From positions 1-27,595 of the forward strand of contig JAAEPW010000669.1 in the NCBI GenBank assembly GCA_024232355.1: a DNA stretch of 27,595 nucleotides, given 5' to 3'. Shown piece by piece: positions 14,900 through 21,461 of this stretch; the stretch's first letter is position 1, and each line of letters starts with the position of its first letter. Under the pieces are notes generated by a model. That model did no database searches. It was not told the origin of the DNA and saw only the letters and a list, made by a program, of their open reading frames with translations. The translations under genes and the position numbers were made by a program. This stretch comes from Chloroflexota bacterium. Its GTDB lineage: Bacteria > Chloroflexota > Anaerolineae > B4-G1.

Positions 14900-15106
14900 T
14901 TAGCTGGAGTTGACCGTTACCTTGTCAGGATCAATCCCTCGAGACTCTAACCACCGTCGGGCTTCGTCGTCATCAACAAGCCAATCCCGACCTCCAGGTT
15001 TGGATGCTTCCATTCTACCCATCATTATAAGGCGACGTATATATGAACGATCCATACCTGTAACAGCAGCCAAATCCTTTGTAGTCCAAAACTGTTTTTT
15101 GTTCAC
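14900..15106 (-). CDS. Excisionase/MerR-like small HTH protein, first gene of operon
   Basis: A 68-residue DNA-binding protein: FWTTKDLAAVTGMDRSYIRR, then GRMEASKPGGRDWLVDDDEA and RRWLESRGI, the HTH_17/excisionase layout of a helix-turn-helix followed by a wing. GTG 15106 has AAGGGGG 7 nt upstream; a longer frame from 15199 has no such site and would start within the -35 to -10 promoter region, so the short form is preferred. It is paralogous to the 82-residue protein at 16654-16902 (both share YIRRL and GRDW-V-D). As the first gene behind promoters overlapped by palindromes, it is the likely autorepressor; in integrative elements such proteins also bend DNA for excision. Confidence 0.8.
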   Translation of the reverse strand: MNKKQFWTTKDLAAVTGMDRSYIRRLIMMGRMEASKPGGRDWLVDDDEARRWLESRGIDPDKVTVNSS

Positions 15107-15129
15107 TCGTGTGCCCCCTTCTTTTTTTG

Positions 15130-15255
15130 ACACGCAAGAGTGACACCCTAGAGTGTACACTATGTTTGCACGTATGTCAAGAGATTCACAGATTTCCAAA
15201 TGATTTTGCTTCTAACACGCTAGGGTAACACCCTAGCATATCTACTCTAGCGTGT
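15130..15255. promoter_or_regulatory. Operator region with repeated CTAGGGTGT / ACACCCTAG half-sites
   Basis: ACACCCTAG occurs at 15143-15151 and 15228-15236, 85 bp apart. GCTAGGGT-aac-ACCCTAGC (15219-15237) is a perfect 8-bp inverted repeat. ACACGCTAG (15215-15223) is mirrored by CTAGCGTGT (15247-15255). ACACGC also begins at 15130. One group directly follows each predicted -10 box on the minus strand, the position expected for repressor operators. The small HTH protein encoded just downstream is the natural candidate ligand. Confidence 0.65.
15152..15180 (-). promoter_or_regulatory. Proximal promoter P1 of the minus operon
   Basis: On the minus strand TTGACA (15180-15175) and TACACT (15157-15152) are separated by exactly 17 nt. 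The -35 is perfect and the -10 matches at four of six positions. The start would lie near 15145, inside the ACACCCTAG operator, with a leader of about 40 nt to GTG 15106. Confidence 0.65.
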
Positions 15256-15284
15256 ATTATATTTGAACATCTGCGTTATCGCAA
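15256..15284 (-). promoter_or_regulatory. Distal promoter P2 of the minus operon
   Basis: On the minus strand TTGCGA (15284-15279) and a perfect TATAAT (15261-15256) are separated by 17 nt. The ACACGCTAG operator follows immediately (15255-15247). It may feed the same operon as P1 or serve as an alternative, repressor-controlled start. Confidence 0.5.
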
Positions 15285-15297
15285 CCGAACGGGCGTT

Positions 15298-15639
15298 CTA
15301 GTCGAATGCTTGTTCGATTGAGCGAGTTGATAGTCTCAATGCATTGCTCCCTGCACGTTTACTGGCAGCTTGGGCCGTCAGGTACGCTTGGATCACTTTC
15401 TAGGCCTGGGGGTCAAGGAACACGATGCATTGTTTGTTGTCCTTACTGAGCACTATTGTGGATCTGTTGGGGTGACACATCAGATCTATGTTCATTTTGG
15501 ACATCTCGGTTATCCGAACACCTGTGCTGCGTGGAGTTTCAAAGATAGCAGTGTCGGGCAATCGGGTTAGGTACTCCCGCTCGTTGTCGCTGTGAGGCAC
15601 AGCACGCGCGTCGGCGATGATCAGGGAAGCCAACACCAT
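15298..15639 (-). pseudogene. Decayed XerC/D-type tyrosine recombinase fragment
   Basis: The minus-strand frame reads DTAIFETPRSTGVRITEMSK, then MNIDL and QCIVFLDPQA, an in-frame TAG at 15402-15400, then KVIQAYLTAQ and LRLSTRSIEQAF. This matches the tyrosine-recombinase catalytic core around the first active-site Arg (family pattern AILETLYxTGLRxSEL, then LDPEA, YLxAR, LSxRSIE). The His-x-x-Arg box and the nucleophile Tyr are absent downstream, and no core-binding domain is recognisable upstream. With an internal stop and loss of the active site it cannot be functional. It is probably the remnant of an element's integrase. Confidence 0.65.
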
Positions 15640-15940
15640 CCGTAGCGTGGTTTTGGGTATCTCGTTGCCGTTGTGGGCATCTCTATATCGCGCTTGGAGC
15701 TACTCGGAAAAACTAATAATGGTGTCACCGGAGAAATCTGCTGAAACGGGGTGGGGGGGCTAGCTAGCGAAACTGCTGCCCGTCTGTCTGGTTGGTGAAT
15801 CAAAAAAGACACTGTACCGGAATCACAAATTGACGTCGTAATCGTAATCGAAAAAAGATCGAAACAAAACGGGGTGAAAATCCAAAGCTGGGTTTGTGTA
15901 AAATGACGACTGAGAGTGGGGGGGTCTGGTTCAGATCGTC
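15640..15940. other. Non-coding spacer
   Basis: No gene is recognised. There are G-runs (15751-15758 and 15917-15923) and A-rich tracts. It probably includes the decayed upstream part of the recombinase gene, but no residue pattern can be aligned. Confidence 0.35.
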
Positions 15941-15970
15941 AATGTCCGTTAACACATCTTAACGGACATT
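15941..15970. repeat. Perfect 12-6-12 inverted repeat, recombinase-core-like
   Basis: AATGTCCGTTAA (15941-15952) and TTAACGGACATT (15959-15970) are exact reverse complements flanking CACATC. Two inverted 11-13 bp arms around a 6-8 bp spacer are the geometry of tyrosine-recombinase core sites (XerCD dif, Cre lox, phage att). It lies about 300 bp from the recombinase remnant. No U-run follows on either strand, which argues against a simple terminator. A dimeric repressor operator is the alternative. Confidence 0.6.
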
Positions 15971-16222
15971 GATTATAGGCGTTTTTGGGCCTCTACCCCC
16001 CCACCCCCAGGGTTATTTTGATCTTTTTGTACCACTTTTTCCCATACACACAGTATCAACAGTCACGCACTCGCTGTATCTACATCTCTCCAATGTCTCG
16101 CGGGGCAGCTCAGGTGGGTTTCTGCCTCTTTTCGATATTTTACCATCGTATGAAAATTACTCACCACCTGGCGTCTGCCCTCCACCATTGTCGGTGAAGG
16201 GCAGCGCCAGCCGATTAGCGAA
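15971..16222. other. Spacer, no gene assigned
   Basis: Plus-strand frames here have no recognisable domain or ribosome-binding site. The sequence is C- and T-rich on the plus strand. No promoter for a flanking gene was found. Confidence 0.3.
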
Positions 16223-16426
16223 TTATGCGTCTTCCTCCCATGTCGATTCCAAAACCTCCTCCATCCACTCGCGATAAGGAGATTTTGAACCATCCACAAC
16301 CCTGATTTTGGGGCGGTTTGGGACGATTATCACACAATCCTGGCACACAACCTGACCATCGTCGATCCAGTACGGAAACGTCAACTCGATACCACATTTC
16401 GCGCAAACATGTTGCTCCGTGTCCAT
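16223..16426 (-). CDS. Small zinc-ribbon protein
   Basis: A 67-residue protein. Two CxxC knuckles, CAKC near residue 8 and CQDC near residue 29 (in QVVCQDCVIIV), form a probable single zinc ribbon; the acidic C-terminus contains REWMEEVLEST. GAGAGG lies about 6 nt before ATG 16426. No known family is recognised. Small zinc-ribbon proteins are frequent in phages and plasmids and usually bind nucleic acid or protein partners. It stands alone between two HTH genes in the same orientation. Confidence 0.65.
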   Translation of the reverse strand: MDTEQHVCAKCGIELTFPYWIDDGQVVCQDCVIIVPNRPKIRVVDGSKSPYREWMEEVLESTWEEDA

Positions 16427-16510
16427 TTTTGTCCTCTCGTGTATTTCGTGTTACAATCACGATTGCCCCGCCGGCTCCTTCGAGGGATTGTCTGGTGAGG
16501 CGATCATTTA

Positions 16511-16535
16511 GGCGGTCGGCACAGTGCCGACCGCC
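16511..16535. terminator. Very strong hairpin (12-bp stem), probable bidirectional terminator
   Basis: GGCGGTCGGCAC-a-GTGCCGACCGCC is a perfect inverted repeat. On the plus strand it is followed by TTCCATTTT, a weak U-rich stretch. It lies between the 82-residue HTH gene (ending 16654) and the zinc-ribbon gene, so it would shield the latter from read-through. Its GGCGGTC arm recurs in the hairpin at 16996-17021. Confidence 0.55.
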
Positions 16536-16653
16536 TTCCATTTTACAATTTTCGTTCGATAGAATCACCTCCTCATGTCATCGGTTTTTCTCGCGTTTGT
16601 TTGAGCTCAACACTCGACAGTAGGGGTGAACCAGGCCCTGCACTATGATATGT

Positions 16654-16902
16654 CTACGTCAGGTCGCCGTCTATCGGTGGTGTTTGCTCAGTTTTGCGTG
16701 GTCGCCCTGGTTTTACTGTAGCCTTGTGCGCTCGTACGCTTTCCAGGTCGACAAACCAATCTCGACCAACCTTGCGTGCCTTAATACGTCCCTCTATTGC
16801 CAATCGGCGAATATATCCAGCGCGATACCCTACAGCATCGCCAGCCTCAACCGTGCTAACCCAGCCATCCGCCACCACTTTGTCACTTGCTGTGTCTGAC
16901 AT
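16654..16902 (-). CDS. Excisionase-like HTH protein
   Basis: An 82-residue protein with VSTVEAGDAVGYRAGYIRRL, then AIEGRIKARKVGRDWFVDLE and SVRAHK, the HTH_17/excisionase arrangement, and a basic Pro-rich tail (KPGRPRKTEQ) resembling an AT-hook core (GRP). A ribosome-binding site AGAGGTGAT precedes ATG 16902. It is paralogous to the first gene of the minus operon (14900-15106); both probably recognise related sites. Likely role: regulator or recombination directionality factor of the element (inference). Confidence 0.75.
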   Translation of the reverse strand: MSDTASDKVVADGWVSTVEAGDAVGYRAGYIRRLAIEGRIKARKVGRDWFVDLESVRAHKATVKPGRPRKTEQTPPIDGDLT

Positions 16903-16941
16903 TATCCAATCACCTCTTTTTGTGATAAAATAGAAGTGATT

Positions 16942-17021
16942 GGGGGCGGTCCGCCCCCGCCTGCAAAGTGGTAGCGGACCACCATCCTGTCACCTGGCGG
17001 TCAGGCTTTTTCTTGACCGCC
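16942..17021. repeat. Two hairpins upstream of the HTH gene
   Basis: GGGGGC-ggtcc-GCCCCC (16942-16958) and GGCGGTCA-10nt-TGACCGCC (16996-17003 and 17014-17021) are perfect inverted repeats. Both lie within 120 bp upstream of ATG 16902. The second shares the GGCGGTC arm with the 16511 hairpin, and GGTCCGC/GCGGACC words recur between them (16948-16980). Possible regulator-binding sites or terminators of incoming transcription. Confidence 0.5.
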
Positions 17022-17360
17022 ATTTGCTACATTTCGGACAGATCAATCTCGTTTTGCTATCTGGAGATAACAAAGCCGCACAAGTCGTGGGGTCCTCCGG
17101 TTTATGCTATATCTGGAGTAACCTTGCCACTGGCTGTTGCAGCCAGGCTCCCTCGAGAGTGTCGCTCTCTTGGGGGCCATTTTGTTTGCGTTTAATGGTG
17201 CGCAAACAATTATATAATACTCTAGAATGCCTATTGTGTCAACACCCAATCGGCATAACTATGGCGTCAATTCTTTGTGGTTCGTGACTGTGCTGTGCGC
17301 AGATTCAATTCTCGAGAGGGATTCTCTTTCCTCAAGCAAGCGCTGAGGTTGCTCCCTAAC

Positions 17361-17391
17361 CCAGAATGCAGATTACTCAGAGGGGCAGAGT
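17361..17391 (-). repeat. Copy of the FGE-gene 3' tail (remnant)
   Basis: CCAGAATGCAGATTACTCAG and the following AGGGGCAGAGT match 17776-17806 with about four mismatches in 31 bp. The 17776 copy runs into the end of the zinc-ribbon-NACHT-FGE gene; this one has no gene attached. It may mark a deleted third cassette or a partial duplication. Confidence 0.5.
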
Positions 17392-17700
17392 AGGGTAAGG
17401 GACATTTGCTAACACGCTACATGCCAGATTTCAATCTACGGGGTTTCGAGGCTTGGTCAGCCGATTGCTGCCGATGCCGAGAGAAAGGCGTGCAGGGATG
17501 TCGCACCGGCGGCTTGGACTTTTCTTTTTCCAGCCGGCGGTGCGGTGGACAACACCATGGTCTTGCCAAATTTGAATGCTAAAGGCAGCAAGGCCTTTTA
17601 GTGCGTTGCGTAATGCATGATTTGTGGGGATATGATGCTTGGAATGAACGTACACATTTGAGGTGTAAATCATAGACCCACTGCGAGCTATAGAAAGGTG

Positions 17701-17720
17701 AAAATTCGCCGGTCGCGGCC
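17701..17720 (-). repeat. Conserved 20-bp block downstream of FGE gene (copy 2)
   Basis: AAAATTCGCCGGTCGCGGCC matches 4778-4797 at 18 of 20 positions and lies downstream of the second FGE gene in the same orientation. Confidence 0.6.
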
Positions 17721-17775
17721 GCTTCGCGGTCTAGTTCTTGGGGGCAGGGATTCCCCTCCCCCCAAACCCCCCCAC

Positions 17776-17806
17776 CCAGAGTGCAGATCATTCAGAGGGT
17801 CAGAGT
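17776..17806 (-). repeat. FGE-gene 3' tail (intact copy)
   Basis: This matches 17361-17391 with about four mismatches. It overlaps the stop codon at 17800 and the acidic end of the protein (PPDSEDSGL). The corresponding DNA of the first FGE gene reads through a similar PPLDSGDSGL in another frame, so that tail has been frameshifted. Confidence 0.5.
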
Positions 17807-20556
17807 CCAGAGTCCTCAGAGTCCGGAGGTAACGGGGACACTACGACCAATCGAAAACCGAGGAAGGGGTTGTCCTGATCATCCGGAGACCTGCTGCGCC
17901 GATATGCACAGCGAACGTACCAATTGTAGCTGAGGAACGAGCCGCCACGCAAAACCCGGGAGTGACCACCTTCCGGATCATTGTCATTTTGATAGTCCCC
18001 GTAATCACCCTCCCACTTTGTCTGGCACCACTCCCGAACATTTCCGCTCAAATCCTCCACTCCGCAAAAACTGACTCCGCCAGGAAAGCACCCCACCGCA
18101 CTCGTTGTTTCAATACGTGTCTCGTCATAGTTTGCCCGATTCGGGTCCGGATTATTTCCCCACGGATACCGCCGCCCATCCACCCCGCGAGCTGCCTTTT
18201 CCCATTGCGGCTCGGTGGGCAAGGTGACCGCTTCGCCAGCTTTGAGCTGTCCATCCCGTTGCAATTGCTCCGTCAGCCAACGGCAAAAGGCCGTGGCCTC
18301 GTACCAACTCACCCCCACCACCGGGTGATTGGACAAATTGTACGGCTCTCTGTAATCATCCGGCTCTGCCCATCCTGCCTGCTCCTTTTGCTCCCACCCC
18401 GCCTCTGTCCAGTAGTGCCGCTCCCGATAGCCTCCGGCTGCCACAAAGATGGCGTATTGGGCATTGGTGAGAGGGTAACGGCTGATGCGATAGTCCTGGG
18501 TGATGGTCTCGTTGAGATATTGGGGTTTCTCCCGGTCAAAGGCCATCTCGTCATCGTCCGTGCTGCCCATCAGGAACGATCCGGCGGGGACATCACACCA
18601 CACAATGTCTGGTAGGCCGGTGGAAGGATCTACTCCTACCCCGGGACGAGGGTCACCCAACCGGGATAGGATACGGCCGGCCGCAGCCCGCAGTATTGGC
18701 TCGACCGCTTCCCGTTCAAGTGTCCCCACCAACGCATGGACCACCGCCTGCTTGCACTCGGCCGTCACGCCACCCGGCCAAGCATCCGCCACGGCCTCCC
18801 CGGCCAAGAGCGCCGCCTGCCCCGGTTCTCCGGGTTCTGGTTCGCACTCCAAGAGCGCCCGTATCACGTCGCTGGATACCTCTTCCCATTGTTGCACCAC
18901 GCCCAGGTGTCCGATGGTCAGCAGCGATACCTCGCGCCAGGCTGCCTGGCCAATGCGGGATGCCAAAATGTCCACAATGGGCTGGATGTCCCGCTGCCCC
19001 AGACGAGTGATGCCCACCGCCGCCAGGTATTCTTCAAAGGTGAGGTGAATAAAGCCATATTGCCCAGCTCCCCGCTCCAACAGCAAAGCCGCGTGCCCGC
19101 GCACGTCGTCCAGAAATTGGAGCACAGACCGTTCCGGGTCTTTTTCCCCTCGCTCCTGGTAGATCTGCACCAGCTTTCGCCGCAGGTCGCCTTGTTTCAC
19201 AAGTCCGACGCCGGGGCTGACCTCGTGCATCCACAGCGCCAGCGGGGCCAGAATGCGCAGCGTCTCCACCACGTCCAAGTCCCTCGCGGGAGGCCGCCCC
19301 AGGCCCCGCGCCCGGTTCCAACTGGAAAGCAAGGTGCGCACGTATTGGTCGTACAACTCGACCCGGCGTTCGGGCAGGGTGATGCCCTGACGCTTCATCA
19401 ACGCCAGGATGGTCAACAGAAGGGGATTGGCAGCCAGTCCCCGCACTCCAGCATTGTGGCGTACCGCTCGCGATAACTCTTGCCGCTCCCGTTCCGCCTC
19501 GCGCGCCGCTACCGGAGTATCTCCCCGCGCCGCTCTCTCTATCGCCGATGTCCATTTTTCCACAAATACCTCGACCTCTTGGTCGCCAAAATCCACGAGT
19601 GTGCACTCGGCCAATCCCTCCGCCACCGGACGTACCTCCCGGTAGCCAATGATGCGGCTGGTGAGCACAAAGCGGTTGCCTGCCGGGCGATGAAAGGTAT
19701 AGAAATGCACTACCTGCTCGACCACCGTCCGTCGCAGTCCGGGGTCCTTGACCTCGTCCAGCCCATCCAGCAACACCAGTGCCCCTCCCTGTTTCAACGC
19801 TTCTTCCAACATTGCGCCGACGGGCAAGTCTGTTCCCAGGTCGTGAAGATAGCGGGCGACAAAATCATCCAGCCGCACATTCCGCTCCGCCATCGCGTTG
19901 GCGTAGGCCGAGAGGGGGATCAGCACCGGCAGCCGTACCCGCTTCAAGCCCAGTCCACCATCTACTCCCGTCGCCAGCCGCAAGGCCAGGTACTTGAGAA
20001 ACGTAGTCTTTCCCGACCCTGGATCTCCTAAAATGATCAAGCCATCGTTCTTTTGGAGCAGGTCCAGAACCGGTTGAGGGTCGCTCAACCGTTCGCCGAT
20101 AGCGGATTGCTCCTCATCGGACACCTTGCGACCTGCCAAGCGAAGCTGCCGTGCCCAGGTCTCTCCCATAGGCATTTCGATGCGGGCTTTGAGGGATACG
20201 TACATCTCTACGAGCGGCAGGCGCAAAGGCACCCGGTCGGAGACGCCCATACCCTTGAAATCGAGGTATCGGTATCGGTCTACCAGGTAGGTGAGATAGC
20301 TCCGAGTGGCCCGGCGCAGTTCTTCGGGCGGCGGGCGGCGGCGGATATCCCGCCACAACAGATCAGGGTCGACGATAACAATGTCGCCGTGGACATCGCC
20401 GCCGACCGCTGCACCACCGGCGCCGGCGGCCACACTGCCAATCTGAGCAATGGCCCCGGAACCTTCCACAACCGTCCCAGCGATGGGCGTGCCGCATTGC
20501 GAGCAAAAGCGGTCGTTGTCGGACAGTGAGGTATTACATCGTGAACAGTGTTTCAT
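17800..20556 (-). CDS. Zinc-ribbon + NACHT ATPase + FGE-sulfatase (C-type-lectin-like) protein
   Basis: A 918-residue protein. An N-terminal zinc ribbon (CSRC near residue 4, CSQC near 18) and a glycine-rich VGGDVHGDIVI linker (51-61) resemble the linker of the trypsin-NACHT protein. The NACHT domain has P-loop GDPGSGKTT (177-185), Walker B GALVLLDGLDEV (about 265), ANPLLLTILALM, and FIHLTFEEYLAA. A helical, HEAT-like stretch follows. Residues about 670-910 are an FGE-sulfatase fold: AGSFLMGS, WEKAARG, YPWGNN, GNVREW, RVLRGGSF, LGFRLV. The Cys pair needed for formylglycine synthesis is not in place (one Cys in VRCAYR), so it is more likely a binding module. ATG 20556 has AGAGGAGG about 7 nt upstream. 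A truncated trypsin gene lies 42 bp upstream in the same direction. Role inferred: STAND-type sensor/switch in a conflict system. Confidence 0.9.
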   Translation of the reverse strand: MKHCSRCNTSLSDNDRFCSQCGTPIAGTVVEGSGAIAQIGSVAAGAGGAAVGGDVHGDIVIVDPDLLWRDIRRRPPPEELRRATRSYLTYLVDRYRYLDFKGMGVSDRVPLRLPLVEMYVSLKARIEMPMGETWARQLRLAGRKVSDEEQSAIGERLSDPQPVLDLLQKNDGLIILGDPGSGKTTFLKYLALRLATGVDGGLGLKRVRLPVLIPLSAYANAMAERNVRLDDFVARYLHDLGTDLPVGAMLEEALKQGGALVLLDGLDEVKDPGLRRTVVEQVVHFYTFHRPAGNRFVLTSRIIGYREVRPVAEGLAECTLVDFGDQEVEVFVEKWTSAIERAARGDTPVAAREAERERQELSRAVRHNAGVRGLAANPLLLTILALMKRQGITLPERRVELYDQYVRTLLSSWNRARGLGRPPARDLDVVETLRILAPLALWMHEVSPGVGLVKQGDLRRKLVQIYQERGEKDPERSVLQFLDDVRGHAALLLERGAGQYGFIHLTFEEYLAAVGITRLGQRDIQPIVDILASRIGQAAWREVSLLTIGHLGVVQQWEEVSSDVIRALLECEPEPGEPGQAALLAGEAVADAWPGGVTAECKQAVVHALVGTLEREAVEPILRAAAGRILSRLGDPRPGVGVDPSTGLPDIVWCDVPAGSFLMGSTDDDEMAFDREKPQYLNETITQDYRISRYPLTNAQYAIFVAAGGYRERHYWTEAGWEQKEQAGWAEPDDYREPYNLSNHPVVGVSWYEATAFCRWLTEQLQRDGQLKAGEAVTLPTEPQWEKAARGVDGRRYPWGNNPDPNRANYDETRIETTSAVGCFPGGVSFCGVEDLSGNVREWCQTKWEGDYGDYQNDNDPEGGHSRVLRGGSFLSYNWYVRCAYRRSRSPDDQDNPFLGFRLVVVSPLPPDSEDSGL
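17852..17959 (-). other. DGR-variable-region-like segment of FGE domain (copy 2)
   Basis: This corresponds to the RVLRGGSF...LGFR segment of the first FGE protein. The edges are nearly identical in DNA (CCGGGTTTTGCG at one end, CCTCGGTTTTCG at the other) but the interior is very different and slightly longer (SYNWYVRC, then SRSPDDQDNPF). Conserved edges with a diversified core are what DGR variable regions look like, but ordinary divergence of two paralogues is not excluded. Confidence 0.35.
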
Positions 20557-20598
20557 CGTGAACCTCCTCTCGAAGGATGGTCTCTCTCGTCTCAGTAC

Positions 20599-20988
20599 CT
20601 AGTTGCAGCATTGACGTGCCTTGCTCATCTGTAACCCGTCCCAGGATTGCGGGGGCGTTGGGGGTGGGGACAACGGGCACAGGAAGGCTGCATTTGTATC
20701 CTCGTGCCAGCCAATGAGCAGAGACTGAGTTTTCCTTACTGCTCCCCCCACCTGAACGTCCGGACAGACGGCATCACTTGGTCTATTTCTATAGGCTTGT
20801 ACTGCGTGGGTACATGTCACTGCCAGAGCTGGAGTGACATCAAAACCGGTATCCAGGACATACTCAGTGGAAGCTTTAACGGCAATGATGTAGGTTTCGT
20901 GTTCAGGGTTGGCGTAGGTCATTGTTTTGCTCTTGTAGACTGTGATTGTTCCGCCAGTTGAGTTAGGCAAGACATGCAACAGGCACAA
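20599..20988 (-). pseudogene. Truncated trypsin-like peptidase, remnant of a second trypsin-NACHT-type gene
   Basis: A 129-codon frame whose middle reads YIIAVKAS, DTGFDVTPALAVTCTHAV and HEDTNAAFLCPLSPPP. It aligns with the N-terminus of the trypsin-NACHT protein (GTGFILTPTLAVTCAHVV and HQDADVAFLRLLSPFP), keeping the His and Asp but ending before the Ser. DNA identity is visible too: CCCAGGATTGCGGGGG occurs at both 1871-1886 and 20641-20656 on the plus strand. The true start may be the internal ATG giving MTYANPEH. It ends 42 bp before the zinc-ribbon-NACHT-FGE gene, suggesting an effector gene replaced or split from its NACHT partner. As a stand-alone protein it cannot be an active protease. 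Confidence 0.7.
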
Positions 20989-21093
20989 GGGAATTATACC
21001 ACAATAGGTCAGGGCATGGGTGGGCGGTTTCTGATAGATATGGTCAGATCAACAATTTTCTCTGCGCAAACGTAGATTGCCCCCAAAGCGATA

Positions 21094-21195
21094 TTGCCGG
21101 ATCTTGTCTGGAATCAATTTGATCAAGATCACCAATCAAATGGAGCAAATTCGCATTTTTATACAGATTTGGCCTGTTTCCGTCTATACAAGTAG
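21094..21195 (+). CDS. Degenerate first copy of tandem peptide gene
   Basis: This frame ends with DHQSNGANSHFYTDLACFRL plus YK and a TAG at 21193-21195, matching the C-terminal half of the two peptides that follow. Its N-terminal part (PDLVWNQFDQ) is unrelated. The only plausible start is TTG 21094, without a good ribosome-binding site. It may be the array's truncated edge copy. Confidence 0.35.
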   Translation: MPDLVWNQFDQDHQSNGANSHFYTDLACFRLYK

Positions 21196-21205
21196 GGGGA
21201 TACCG

Positions 21206-21322
21206 ATGATCACACAGCAGGCACTACACATTTCGATTGAGAATTTAGCACCAGATCACCAATCAAATGAAGCAAATTTACATTTTTATACAGATTTGGC
21301 CTGTTTCCGTCTATATAAGTAG
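21206..21322 (+). CDS. 38-residue peptide, tandem copy 2
   Basis: The peptide begins MITQQALHISIENLAPDHQS and ends TDLACFRLYK. AGGGGGA lies 5 nt before ATG 21206 and overlaps the stop of copy 1. No known family is recognised; there is no signal peptide or membrane helix, and a single Cys. The head-to-tail layout, with each stop overlapping the next ribosome-binding site, implies coupled translation if expressed. Confidence 0.45.
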   Translation: MITQQALHISIENLAPDHQSNEANLHFYTDLACFRLYK

Positions 21323-21332
21323 GGGAATACCG

Positions 21333-21449
21333 ATGATCACACAGCAGGCACTACACATTTCGATTGATAATTTAGCACCAGATCATCAATCAAATGGAGC
21401 AAATTTACATTTTTATACAGATTTGGCCTGTTTCCGTCTATACAAGTAG
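21333..21449 (+). CDS. 38-residue peptide, tandem copy 3
   Basis: Nearly identical to copy 2: E12 becomes D, E22 becomes G, and two other base changes are synonymous (CAC/CAT, TAT/TAC). AGGGGAA lies just upstream of ATG 21333 and overlaps the stop of copy 2. Its own stop overlaps the strong AGGAGG of the 14-codon frame at 21462. Confidence 0.45.
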   Translation: MITQQALHISIDNLAPDHQSNGANLHFYTDLACFRLYK

Positions 21450-21461
21450 GAGGATAGATCG

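Larger units (their letters stand above)
17022..17799. other. Spacer downstream of zinc-ribbon-NACHT-FGE gene
   Basis: There is no convincing gene; minus-strand frames such as 17431-17673 have no recognisable domain or start signal. It contains two copies of a 31-bp tail sequence (17361 and 17776), the conserved 20-bp block shared with the other FGE gene (17701-17720), and a CCGC-GAA-GCGG mini-hairpin next to that block. C-rich runs occur at 17756-17775. Confidence 0.4.
21127..21449 (+). repeat. 127-bp tandem repeat, about 2.5 copies, each with RBS and small ORF
   Basis: GATCACCAATCAAATG-type starts lie at 21127, 21254 and 21381, exactly 127 bp apart, and each run continues to CTATACAAGTAGG. 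The repeat boundary places a TAG stop, an overlapping AGGGGG/AGGAGG ribosome-binding site and, after copies 1 and 2, CCGATGATC in the same arrangement. Copies differ by only a few bases, so duplication is recent. It sits about 300 bp before the helicase gene. It could be read as iterons of a replication origin or as an amplified leader-peptide gene. Confidence 0.85.

Noticed and set aside
16063..16299. 78-codon frames overlapping the zinc-ribbon gene
   Set aside because: Shadow frames without a start signal. The 67-residue zinc-ribbon frame has the CxxC pair and the ribosome-binding site.
17431..17673. 80-codon minus frame considered as an Avd-like DGR accessory or RT fragment
   Set aside because: No four-helix Avd pattern, no RT motifs (YxDD, SQxxAN) and no start signal.
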